NCBI GenBank assembly: GCA_003497625.1 | Contig: DNNO01000006.1 | Location: 1 to 43,532 of the forward strand | Source of the DNA: Flavobacterium sp. | Lineage (GTDB): Bacteria > Bacteroidota > Bacteroidia > Flavobacteriales > Flavobacteriaceae | Direction of reading: 5' to 3' | DNA: 43,532 nt | In this document: positions 34,240 to 43,532 of the stretch, piece after piece | How positions within the stretch are numbered: the stretch's first letter is position 1 | How the letters are laid out: each line of letters starts with the position of its first letter | The notes under the pieces: model-generated | The model's input: the letters and a program-made list of their open reading frames with translations, nothing else | Database searches by the model: none | What the model was told of the DNA's origin: nothing | Translations under genes and position numbers: made by a program

Positions 34240-35994
34240 ATGAAGAAATTAAATATAATCGCCTTAGTTTTAGTCGTATTCGGAATTCAATTTTCTTTTG
34301 CCCAAGTAAAAGATGAAAACATTGGTTCGGAAGTGGTAAACATTGTGAAGCCTTATACGCCAACCATTTCAGATGCCTTTAAGGTTAAAGAAACGCCATT
34401 GTTAGATGACGAAGACAATCAGCAAAAAGAAGTAATTCAGTACAATATTTTCTCGTTTCCGGTTGCTTCAACGTTTACGCCAGCAAAAGGAAAAGCAGCT
34501 GGTGTGGATAAAATCGAAAAAGAAAAATTATATAACAATTATGCTACATTAGGTTTCGGGAATTACCCAACCATCAACGCAGAATTGTTCATTACACAAA
34601 ATCTTAGCCGAAGCAATTATGTAGGCGGAATGTTACGTCATTTGTCGTCTCAAGGTGGAATCAAAGATTTAGTTTTAGATGATAAATTCTACAACACTAG
34701 TTTAGATATAACGTACGGAGTGCGTGAACGCGATATGAGTTGGAATGTAGATTTAGGTGTGAAAAACCAAATTTACAATTGGTACGGTTTACCAATAGAA
34801 ACTATTTTCTTTGATGATCCAACGATTGCAGGAATCGATTCAAAACAAACTTATAATACGATTGCTCTTGGCGGAAAAATGAGTTTCAAAGATAGTTTCT
34901 TTAAAGATGCGAGTATGCAATTCAAACGTTTTTCTGATGGATTGGATTCAGGCGAAAATCGTTTTTTCATCAAACCTAATTTTGATTTCGAAGTAATGGA
35001 ACAAAAAATCAAAGCCGATTTTGTAGTGGATTATGTAGGCGGAAGTTTTGAAAGAATGTACGATGTTGATTCGGAATTAAAATACAGCACTATTATCGCG
35101 GGAACAAAACCTAGTATTTTGTACCAACAAGATGATTTATCGGTTCAAATTGGAGCTGGAGTATATTATGCAACAGCAAAAATCAACGGAGAAAGCGATG
35201 GAAAGATTTTTATTTATCCAAATATTAAAGCGTCATACAAGTTAGTAGGTGATATTTTAGTGGCTTATGCCGGAGCAGAAGGTGATTTAGAGCAAAATTC
35301 GTATGCTGATTTCGTAGATCAAAATCCGTTTGTGTCACCAACCTTATTTATTGCGCCAACAGATAATAAATTTGATTTATATATTGGGATGAAAGGAAAA
35401 TTAGCAAATTCAGTAGCGTTTAATGTTAGAGTTTCGAATAAAAATCAAGCAGATAGAGCGTTGTTTGTAAGTAACGAATTCAATCCAGCTTACGGAAATA
35501 TTAATGGTTATGCCTACGGAAATTCATTCGGAGTTGTGTATGACGATTTAAACACGCTAAGTATTTTCGGAGAATTAAAAGCCGATTTCTCTAAAAATGT
35601 AACTTTCGGAATCAACGGAACTTACAACAATTACTCAACCGATTCACAAGCGGAAGCATGGAACTTACCACAATTAAAAATTGGTTCAACAGTTGATTTT
35701 GACATCAACGAAAAATGGTACGCAGGAGCGAATGTGTTTTTTGTAGGCGAAAGAAAAGATTTAATTTCCGTTCAAGACGATTTAACGATTAATCCAGGGA
35801 CTTTTACTACAACAGAAGTAACTTTAGATAGCTATTTCGATTTGAATGCGCACGTAGGCTACAAATACAACGCAAGATTAACCGCTTTCTTAAAAGGAAA
35901 CAACTTAGCCAATCAACAATACAATCGTTGGGCAAATTTCCCAGTACAAGGAATTCAGGTGTTATTAGGAGCGAATTATAAATTCGATTTCTAA
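34240..35994 (+). CDS. TonB-receptor-like outer-membrane beta-barrel protein (no plug domain)
   Basis: A 584-residue protein with signal peptide KKLNIIALVLVVFGIQFSFA. The remainder is alternating amphipathic strands and ends in NLANQQYNRWANFPVQGIQV then LLGANYKFDF, the C-terminal pattern of TonB-dependent receptors with the terminal Phe recognised by the BAM machinery. About 60 residues after the signal (EVVNIVKPYTPTISDAF) form a short periplasmic stretch. It has no plug or carboxypeptidase-like domain, so it is probably not a true transporter. It follows the periplasmic TPR gene by 59 bases on the same strand. Its ligand is unknown. Confidence 0.85.
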   Translation: MKKLNIIALVLVVFGIQFSFAQVKDENIGSEVVNIVKPYTPTISDAFKVKETPLLDDEDNQQKEVIQYNIFSFPVASTFTPAKGKAAGVDKIEKEKLYNNYATLGFGNYPTINAELFITQNLSRSNYVGGMLRHLSSQGGIKDLVLDDKFYNTSLDITYGVRERDMSWNVDLGVKNQIYNWYGLPIETIFFDDPTIAGIDSKQTYNTIALGGKMSFKDSFFKDASMQFKRFSDGLDSGENRFFIKPNFDFEVMEQKIKADFVVDYVGGSFERMYDVDSELKYSTIIAGTKPSILYQQDDLSVQIGAGVYYATAKINGESDGKIFIYPNIKASYKLVGDILVAYAGAEGDLEQNSYADFVDQNPFVSPTLFIAPTDNKFDLYIGMKGKLANSVAFNVRVSNKNQADRALFVSNEFNPAYGNINGYAYGNSFGVVYDDLNTLSIFGELKADFSKNVTFGINGTYNNYSTDSQAEAWNLPQLKIGSTVDFDINEKWYAGANVFFVGERKDLISVQDDLTINPGTFTTTEVTLDSYFDLNAHVGYKYNARLTAFLKGNNLANQQYNRWANFPVQGIQVLLGANYKFDF

Positions 35995-36077
35995 AACTTC
36001 AACATTCAATATTCAACATTCATTGTTCCAAGTTAAAAATAATGAATATTCAATTTTGAACAACGAATTTTGAAGTT
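35995..36077. repeat. 83-base imperfect inverted repeat with ATTCAACATTCA-type units
   Basis: AACTTCAA (35995-36002) and TTGAAGTT (36070-36077) are perfect complements at the ends. Between them are quasi-tandem CAACATTCAATATTCAAC units on the left and partly complementary GAATATTCAATTTTGAAC units on the right. It begins just after the barrel gene's stop and may form a long hairpin in its 3' end. No T-run follows. Confidence 0.5.
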
Positions 36078-36120
36078 GAGTAATTGGTTTTATTAGGTTT
36101 TTAATCAGTAAAAAATCAAA

Positions 36121-36447
36121 ATGTATTTTAAATTTTTTATTCTATCGGCTTTATTTTTTCTTTTGGTTTCTTGTGATGGCTTTCAGTCTATTGATGGAAT
36201 GATTGTTGATAATGAAACACATAAGCCAATTTCTGATGTTCTGATAACAGATTTTAAAAAGGGTGATACTCTTGGATTTACTGATGAACAAGGATATTTT
36301 GAAATCCATCAAATTAAAGGTTTTTCAATTGGTGATAAAGAATTAACCATTATCGTTTCTAAAAATGAGTATATAGAAGATACAATTACTTTTATTAATA
36401 ATGAAAACAGGTTTGTTAAATTGGAAAGAATAGCAGAAAAACAATAA
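36121..36447 (+). CDS. Small lipoprotein with a carboxypeptidase-regulatory-like beta domain
   Basis: A 108-residue protein. The signal peptide ends in LLVSC (Cys18 lipidated), followed by DGFQS. Residues 24-100 have the beta-sandwich pattern of CarboxypepD_reg/peptidase-associated domains: DGMIVDNETHKPISDVLI, then GYFEIHQIKG and KELTIIVSKNEY. The domain usually acts as a binding or stabilising module. It lies between the barrel gene and the unknown secreted protein on the same strand, 63 bases upstream of the latter; they may form a pair. The function is unknown. Confidence 0.72.
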   Translation: MYFKFFILSALFFLLVSCDGFQSIDGMIVDNETHKPISDVLITDFKKGDTLGFTDEQGYFEIHQIKGFSIGDKELTIIVSKNEYIEDTITFINNENRFVKLERIAEKQ

Positions 36448-36510
36448 ATCTTTCGCCCTTAGTGCTTTTTTTGTCAACTTTTAGGTAAATTATTTTAATA
36501 TTAGTAAACA

Positions 36511-37404
36511 ATGAAAAATATTTTCTACATATTATTTTTTTTAAATTTTAGCGTTGTATTTTCTCAAAATGGAGATGATTTTGTGAAAAGAATAAAAGCA
36601 ATTAATAATAAAACTATTATTTTTTACAATGTCGATGGGGTTGATTTTTCAAGTCAAACATTTAGCAATGATTTTTCTGAAAAAGGATTAAAAAAGCTTT
36701 ATAAGAAGTACGATATTAAAGAAACAGATATAAAAATTAAGGATGAAAATTTAAGTTTTAATAACTTTTATGTTGCTAAATCAGTAAATATAACTGATAA
36801 TATTAATCAAGTTAATTCCTATTATTTTGTAGAAAATAAGAATAAAACGGTCACAATTATTTGGTTTGGATATTTTGATAAAGTCAATAAAGAATTTGAA
36901 CGCAAATATGTAAACAGAATCATTAATAATGAAATACCAAAAGATGTATTTGAAGCAACAACAATAGGTAGTATTGATTTCGCTGGTAGAAAAATAGAAC
37001 TTGGAAGTAATTGTTATTGGACAAATATAAATACGGTTCAATGTCCATATTATGGTGAAATGAATTGGTCGGTTCATCAAACTTATGAAAGTGCTAAAAA
37101 TTCAGTTGATAACCAATTTAATGTTACTAAAAGTAAAAAAGGTGGAAAAGTAATTTCTGAGGAAGAAGTAGATGTAATTTTTGAAGGTACAGAAACCAAA
37201 TCAAAAAAAGTGATTTATGATTTCACTGGAGTTAAATCTTTACTAGCAGGAATGTCTGGTGGAAAAACACTAACTATTTATTATGTAGCTTGTGAAGTTA
37301 GAGGAAACTATGTAAGTTGCTGTATGAGTTTTTGGAACAACGACACAATTACAGAAAATGGTTTAGCGCCATTATTAGAAGAAGTAATGCAATTAAAAAA
37401 ATAA
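36511..37404 (+). CDS. Secreted protein of unknown function (297 aa)
   Basis: A signal peptide (KNIFYILFFLNFSVVFSQ) and a soluble remainder with no family I recognise. The C-terminal part has five or so cysteines (near SNCYW, VQCPYY, YYVACEVR, VSCCMSF), possibly forming disulphides in the periplasm. A Gly-rich turn MSGGKTLTIYYV lies before the last two strands, and alternating beta-strand patterns run throughout. It seems more A/T-rich than its neighbours. It is 20 bases upstream of the Gre-like gene and 63 after the small lipoprotein gene. No catalytic motif is seen. Confidence 0.75.
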   Translation: MKNIFYILFFLNFSVVFSQNGDDFVKRIKAINNKTIIFYNVDGVDFSSQTFSNDFSEKGLKKLYKKYDIKETDIKIKDENLSFNNFYVAKSVNITDNINQVNSYYFVENKNKTVTIIWFGYFDKVNKEFERKYVNRIINNEIPKDVFEATTIGSIDFAGRKIELGSNCYWTNINTVQCPYYGEMNWSVHQTYESAKNSVDNQFNVTKSKKGGKVISEEEVDVIFEGTETKSKKVIYDFTGVKSLLAGMSGGKTLTIYYVACEVRGNYVSCCMSFWNNDTITENGLAPLLEEVMQLKK

Positions 37405-37424
37405 TTACTTCCTACAGTTAAACC

Positions 37425-37874
37425 ATGACATTCAAACAAAAAATAAAATCCCATTATCAAAAACTACTATCCGAAAAAATAAACGAATTGCGTTTTATGA
37501 TTTCCGATTTAGCTCAAGATGCACAAAATGATGCGAAAGGTTCGGCTGGCGATAAGCACGAAACCGCTTTGTCAATGATGCATTTAGAACAAGAAAAACT
37601 CAATCAAAAATTAGCGGAAATCATTAGTCAAAAGAATAGCGTTGATAAAATTGATGCGGATGCAATTCATGCCAAAGTTGCTCTAGGAAGTTTAGTTCAA
37701 ACCAATGAAATGCTGTTTTATATTAGCGCCGCTTTACCAAAAATCCAACTCGAAAATAAAACGATTATTGCTGTTTCATCACAATCACCATTAGGAAGTC
37801 AATTAATGGGAAAAAGTCTCGGAGATGAGGTTGTATTTAATAGTAATCGATTTCAAATTAAATCCATCGAATAA
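37425..37874 (+). CDS. Short GreA/GreB-like transcription factor
   Basis: A 149-residue cytoplasmic protein. The first 75 residues form a helical hairpin whose tip reads GSAGDKHETA (39-48). This matches the GreA tip GDLKENA in register: Asp43 and Glu46 stand where E. coli GreA has the functional Asp41 and Glu44. The C-terminal domain carries the GreA/GreB signature SSQSPLGSQLMGKSLGDEVV (about 118-137). Gre factors insert the coiled coil into the RNA polymerase secondary channel and stimulate cleavage of backtracked RNA. Databases often mislabel such flavobacterial proteins as 3-oxoacyl-ACP synthase; no ketosynthase motif is present. A terminator follows the stop codon. Confidence 0.78.
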   Translation: MTFKQKIKSHYQKLLSEKINELRFMISDLAQDAQNDAKGSAGDKHETALSMMHLEQEKLNQKLAEIISQKNSVDKIDADAIHAKVALGSLVQTNEMLFYISAALPKIQLENKTIIAVSSQSPLGSQLMGKSLGDEVVFNSNRFQIKSIE

Positions 37875-37881
37875 AACAAAC

Positions 37882-37907
37882 GCCACTTACTTGAGTGGTT
37901 TTTTTAT
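37882..37907 (+). terminator. Intrinsic terminator of the Gre-like gene
   Basis: CCACT, a six-base loop and AGTGG form the stem (37884-37899), extended by one G-T pair and followed by a run of seven T. It starts about eight bases after the stop codon at 37874. Confidence 0.82.
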
Positions 37908-37970
37908 GATTTGTAACCAAAACAAAGTTAAAACAGTCTTTGTGATTTAAAATTTAATTAAATAATCAAT

Positions 37971-38074
37971 TTTTAGTTTTAAATTATAACTAAAATTAAT
38001 TTTAAGGTTTATTATTTAAACTTATATATTCAATTTTGCTTCATCAAATTAAGTGAATCTAAAATATCACTTAA
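37971..38074 (+). promoter_or_regulatory. asnB leader with two perfect inverted repeats
   Basis: TTTTAGTT and AACTAAAA (37971-37978, 37988-37995) are perfect complements around nine bases. TTAAGTGA and TCACTTAA (38049-38056, 38067-38074) are perfect complements around ten bases, the second ending 35 bases before the asnB start. They lie in the 200-base gap upstream of asnB and could be an operator and a leader hairpin. No exact TAnnTTTG box is seen between them. Confidence 0.4.
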
Positions 38075-38109
38075 ACAATTAAACATTTCAACGATTAAAC
38101 TTAAAGATT

Positions 38110-39726
38110 ATGTGCGGAATATTAGCCATTATAGGAAAAGGAAAAGAAGAAGCATTAGTGCAGCAATTGTCAAAAAGAATGAGCCATCGTGGTCCAGATG
38201 AAAGTGACATTCATGTAACCGAGAAAGGACATATTTTGGCACACGAGCGTTTGTCAATTGTCGATTTACACACAGGAAAACAACCGATTCAAGGAACCGA
38301 TTCAGCATGGATGGTACATAATGGCGAAATATACAATCACAAAAAATTAAGAGAAACAACTTTAAAACATCACACGTTTAGAACTACATCCGATTCAGAA
38401 GTTATTGTGCATTTGTATGAAGAGTTTGGTTATGATTTCTGTGATATGTTAGACGGAATTTTCGCTTTAGTTGTTATCGATGGTGATGATTATATTGTAG
38501 CTCGCGATCCACTAGGAGTAAAACCTTTGTATTACGGAATGGACGAAAGAGGTCGCTTGTATTTTGCTTCCGAAATGAAAGCGATTACCGACCAATGTAA
38601 ATCATTTTCTACTTTTCCTCCAGGACATTATTACACTGAAAAAACAGGTTTCGTAAAGTATTATAAACCAGAATGGGAAGCGCATGAAACCGCAGTTGAA
38701 AAATTAGATTTAGAAGCTTTAAACGCAAGTTTAACACAAGCTGTTGAAAAACGTTTAATGTGCGATGTGTCTTTTGGAGTATTGCTTTCTGGCGGATTAG
38801 ATTCTTCTTTAATTGCGTCAATTACTTCAAGATTATTAGAAGGAACCGGACAAGAATTGCATTCGTTTTCTATCGGATTAGATGCTACGGCTCCGGATTT
38901 AGTGGCTGCAAAAAAAGTAGCAGATTTCATTGGAACAACGCATCATGAAATTCATTTCACAGTCGAACAAGGAATAGAGATTTTAGATAAATTGATTTGG
39001 CATTTGGAAACGTATGATGTAACGTCAATTCGCGCTAGTACGCCTATGTATTTCTTATCAAAAGCAATTACGGAAAAAGGAATCAAAATGGTGTTATCAG
39101 GTGAAGGCGCTGACGAAATTTTCGGAGGTTATTTGTATTTCCGAAACGCTCCATCGGTGTTAGATTTCCAAAAAGAAACCATCGAACGCGTTCAAAAGTT
39201 ATTTACAGCCGATTTACTTCGTGCCGATAAATCAACTATGGCGCACGGATTAGAAGCTCGAGTTCCATTTTTAGATAAAGCATTTTTGGATTTGGCAATC
39301 AAAATTCAACCCGAAGAAAAAATGCCAAAAACCTATGATGGCATTGAAAAATATATTTTAAGAAAAGCATTTGATACACCCGAAAAACCCTTTTTGCCCG
39401 AAGAGATTTTATGGCGTCAGAAAGAACAATTTTCTGATGGAGTAGGGTATAACTGGATTGATACTTTAATTGAATATTGTGCAAGTCAAGTTACAGATGA
39501 AGAATTTGCAAAAGCAAAAACGTTATTTCCATACAATACGCCAGTTACAAAAGAAGCATTTTATTACAGAACCATTTTTCACAAGCATTTTCCACAAGAT
39601 AGTGCAGCGCAAACGGTTCGTAAATGGATTCCAAAATGGCAAGAAAACCAAGACCCAAGTGGAAGAGCCAATGCAGCTCACGTTAAGTCAGATGTGTCGA
39701 TTTCAGTAGAAATGGAGAAAATATAG
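38110..39726 (+). CDS. asnB: Asparagine synthase, glutamine-hydrolysing
   Basis: Converts aspartate to asparagine with ATP, taking ammonia from glutamine. The N-terminal class II glutaminase domain begins MCGILAIIG with Cys2 as nucleophile and shows SHRGPDES (25-32), LAHERLSIVDL and NGEIYN (71-76). The C-terminal synthetase has the pyrophosphate loop LLSGGLDSSLIAS (225-237), VLSGEGADEIFGGY and LEARVPFLD. At 538 residues it is close to E. coli AsnB (554). The Met before Cys2 at 38110 fixes the start. It has its own unit: a hairpin-rich leader upstream and a terminator downstream. Confidence 0.96.
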   Translation: MCGILAIIGKGKEEALVQQLSKRMSHRGPDESDIHVTEKGHILAHERLSIVDLHTGKQPIQGTDSAWMVHNGEIYNHKKLRETTLKHHTFRTTSDSEVIVHLYEEFGYDFCDMLDGIFALVVIDGDDYIVARDPLGVKPLYYGMDERGRLYFASEMKAITDQCKSFSTFPPGHYYTEKTGFVKYYKPEWEAHETAVEKLDLEALNASLTQAVEKRLMCDVSFGVLLSGGLDSSLIASITSRLLEGTGQELHSFSIGLDATAPDLVAAKKVADFIGTTHHEIHFTVEQGIEILDKLIWHLETYDVTSIRASTPMYFLSKAITEKGIKMVLSGEGADEIFGGYLYFRNAPSVLDFQKETIERVQKLFTADLLRADKSTMAHGLEARVPFLDKAFLDLAIKIQPEEKMPKTYDGIEKYILRKAFDTPEKPFLPEEILWRQKEQFSDGVGYNWIDTLIEYCASQVTDEEFAKAKTLFPYNTPVTKEAFYYRTIFHKHFPQDSAAQTVRKWIPKWQENQDPSGRANAAHVKSDVSISVEMEKI

Positions 39727-39764
39727 TTTAGAAGTTTTTATAGTTTGGTTTTGTTGTTTTAAAA

Positions 39765-39798
39765 AGCCTCTTTAATTGAGCTTTAAAGAGGTTTTTTT
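39765..39798 (+). terminator. Intrinsic terminator of asnB
   Basis: CCTCTTTAA, a seven-base loop and TTAAAGAGG form a perfect nine-base stem (39767-39791), followed by seven T. It lies 40 bases after the asnB stop codon. Confidence 0.9.
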
Positions 39799-39809
39799 AT
39801 TTTATTCTA

Positions 39810-39837
39810 TTTTGCCTAAATCAAAAAATAGGCAAAA
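39810..39837. promoter_or_regulatory. Inverted repeat upstream of gyrB
   Basis: TTTTGCCTA and TAGGCAAAA are perfect nine-base complements around ten bases. A weaker one, AGACA/TGTCT, lies at 39869-39882. Both are in the 196-base gap between the asnB terminator and the gyrB promoter; the function is unknown. Confidence 0.35.
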
Positions 39838-39953
39838 ATTAAAAATAAGGTCGTTTTTATTTGATTTAAGACACTTTTGTCTAAAATTAACAATTGTTGA
39901 TAACTTACCGTTGAGTTAAGCTCGTTTTTATTTCTTCTTTTTATCTAATTACT

Positions 39954-39961
39954 TATATTTG
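39954..39961 (+). promoter_or_regulatory. Candidate -7 promoter element for gyrB
   Basis: TATATTTG matches TAnnTTTG and ends 34 bases before the gyrB ATG at 39996. The T-rich stretch before it has no TTG at the -33 distance. Confidence 0.5.
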
Positions 39962-39965
39962 TTGA

Positions 39966-42936
<2,971 letters not shown>

Positions 42937-42964
42937 TTTAACAATTTTTAATATACACAACAAA

Positions 42965-43532
42965 ATGAAAGTAACAATAGTAGGTGCGGGTAACGTGGGT
43001 GCAACATGTGCAGATGTTATTTCGTACAGAGGAATCGCAAGCGAAGTAGTATTAGTAGACATCAAAGAAGGTTTTGCAGAAGGTAAAGCGATGGATATTA
43101 TGCAATGTGCTACAACAACTGTATTCAACACACAATTGAGCGGAACAACAGGAGATTATTCTAAAACAGCAGGAAGTGATGTAGTAGTTATTACATCTGG
43201 AATTCCTAGAAAACCAGGAATGACTCGTGAAGAATTAATCGGAATCAATGCGGGAATCGTTAAATCGGTTGCTGATAACGTATTAACTCATTCGCCAAAT
43301 GCAATTATTGTAGTAGTGTCAAATCCAATGGATACAATGACCTATTTAACATTAAAAGCAACAGGATTACCTAAAAACAGAGTAATTGGGATGGGTGGTG
43401 CTTTAGATAGCTCACGTTTCAAATATTTCTTATCAAAAGCTTTAGATAAACCAGCTAATGATGTTCAAGGAATGGTAATAGGTGGTCATGGAGATACAAC
43501 AATGATTCCATTAACACGTTTAGCATCTTACA
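42965..43532 (+). CDS. mdh: Malate dehydrogenase (partial, first 189 codons)
   Basis: Interconverts malate and oxaloacetate with NAD in the citric acid cycle. The ATG at 42965 opens MKVTIVGAGNVGATCADVIS with the GxGxxG NAD loop (7-12) and Asp32 as the adenosine-ribose ligand. RKPGMTREEL gives substrate arginines Arg82 and Arg88; VVSNPMDTMTY follows, and GGHGDTTM has the catalytic His175. This is the lactate-dehydrogenase-like, about 310-residue MDH type found in Bacteroidota. The window ends in the frame, so the C-terminus is missing. Confidence 0.96.
   Translation, partial: MKVTIVGAGNVGATCADVISYRGIASEVVLVDIKEGFAEGKAMDIMQCATTTVFNTQLSGTTGDYSKTAGSDVVVITSGIPRKPGMTREELIGINAGIVKSVADNVLTHSPNAIIVVVSNPMDTMTYLTLKATGLPKNRVIGMGGALDSSRFKYFLSKALDKPANDVQGMVIGGHGDTTMIPLTRLASY

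Noticed and set aside
34166-34363. Minus-strand frame ending in an EMLKYVQHDNE-type sequence
   Set aside because: This is the well-known false translation of a dispersed intergenic repeat, and it overlaps the barrel gene start.
34240-35994. Complete TonB-dependent nutrient receptor
   Set aside because: No plug domain or TonB-box region is present and there is no SusD partner; only the barrel-like C-terminal pattern is seen.
37425-37874. 3-oxoacyl-ACP synthase
   Set aside because: At 149 residues it has no ketosynthase Cys/His/His motif; the Gre-type signature explains the sequence better.

Overview
The window looks like a chromosomal segment of a Flavobacterium-like member of the Bacteroidota. 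It is AT-rich, several genes carry TAnnTTTG-type -7 promoter elements, and Shine-Dalgarno sequences are largely absent. Other lineage marks are a type IX secretion C-terminal domain, an acidic lipoprotein export signal behind a lipobox, and family-typical genes (DUF349, OstA-like, DUF6588, a plug-less TonB-receptor-like barrel). No rRNA, tRNA, insertion sequence, prophage or CRISPR array was seen.

Positions 1-22424 are all on the minus strand. Listed by coordinate they are: a partial surface lipoprotein; a DUF349 protein; aroE; a DedA protein; a DUF368 protein; a cytoplasmic TPR protein; a class III aminotransferase; an OstA-like LPS-transport protein; purA; a Fur-family regulator; an erythromycin-esterase-like lipoprotein; a RelA/SpoT enzyme; a TrmH-type rRNA/tRNA methyltransferase; two secreted amidohydrolase-fold proteins; and a large T9SS cargo protein. 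Intrinsic terminators near 430, 5275, 9895 and 16200 cut this into transcription units. In two places (ostA, trmH) the terminator shows that the longest possible reading frame starts too far upstream.

Positions 22534-30980 are a cell-surface glycan region with alternating strands. It holds a FemAB/GNAT-like protein, a DegT sugar aminotransferase, a Wzx-like flippase, four glycosyltransferases and an FdtA-type sugar 3,4-ketoisomerase. FdtA plus DegT imply a dTDP-3-amino-3,6-dideoxyhexose. An FtsE-like ATPase leads the operon of the last two glycosyltransferases. The adjacent DedA and DUF368 genes (3525-5253) belong to the two known families of undecaprenyl-phosphate translocases, so carrier recycling and carrier use both appear in this window.

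Positions 31169-43532 are on the plus strand: a 1003-residue periplasmic TPR protein with an outer-membrane barrel; a small lipoprotein and an unknown secreted protein; a short Gre-factor-like protein that keeps the acidic pair of GreA; asnB behind a hairpin-rich leader; gyrB overlapping a DUF6588 gene; and the first 189 codons of malate dehydrogenase.

Most of this is ordinary flavobacterial core genome. I do not see a clear-cut new defence or mobile system. The best leads are the paired translocase genes with a hairpin against the DUF368 start codon, the amidohydrolase pair with lost metal ligands, the Gre-like protein, the TPR/barrel pair next to ftsE, and several intergenic repeat elements.
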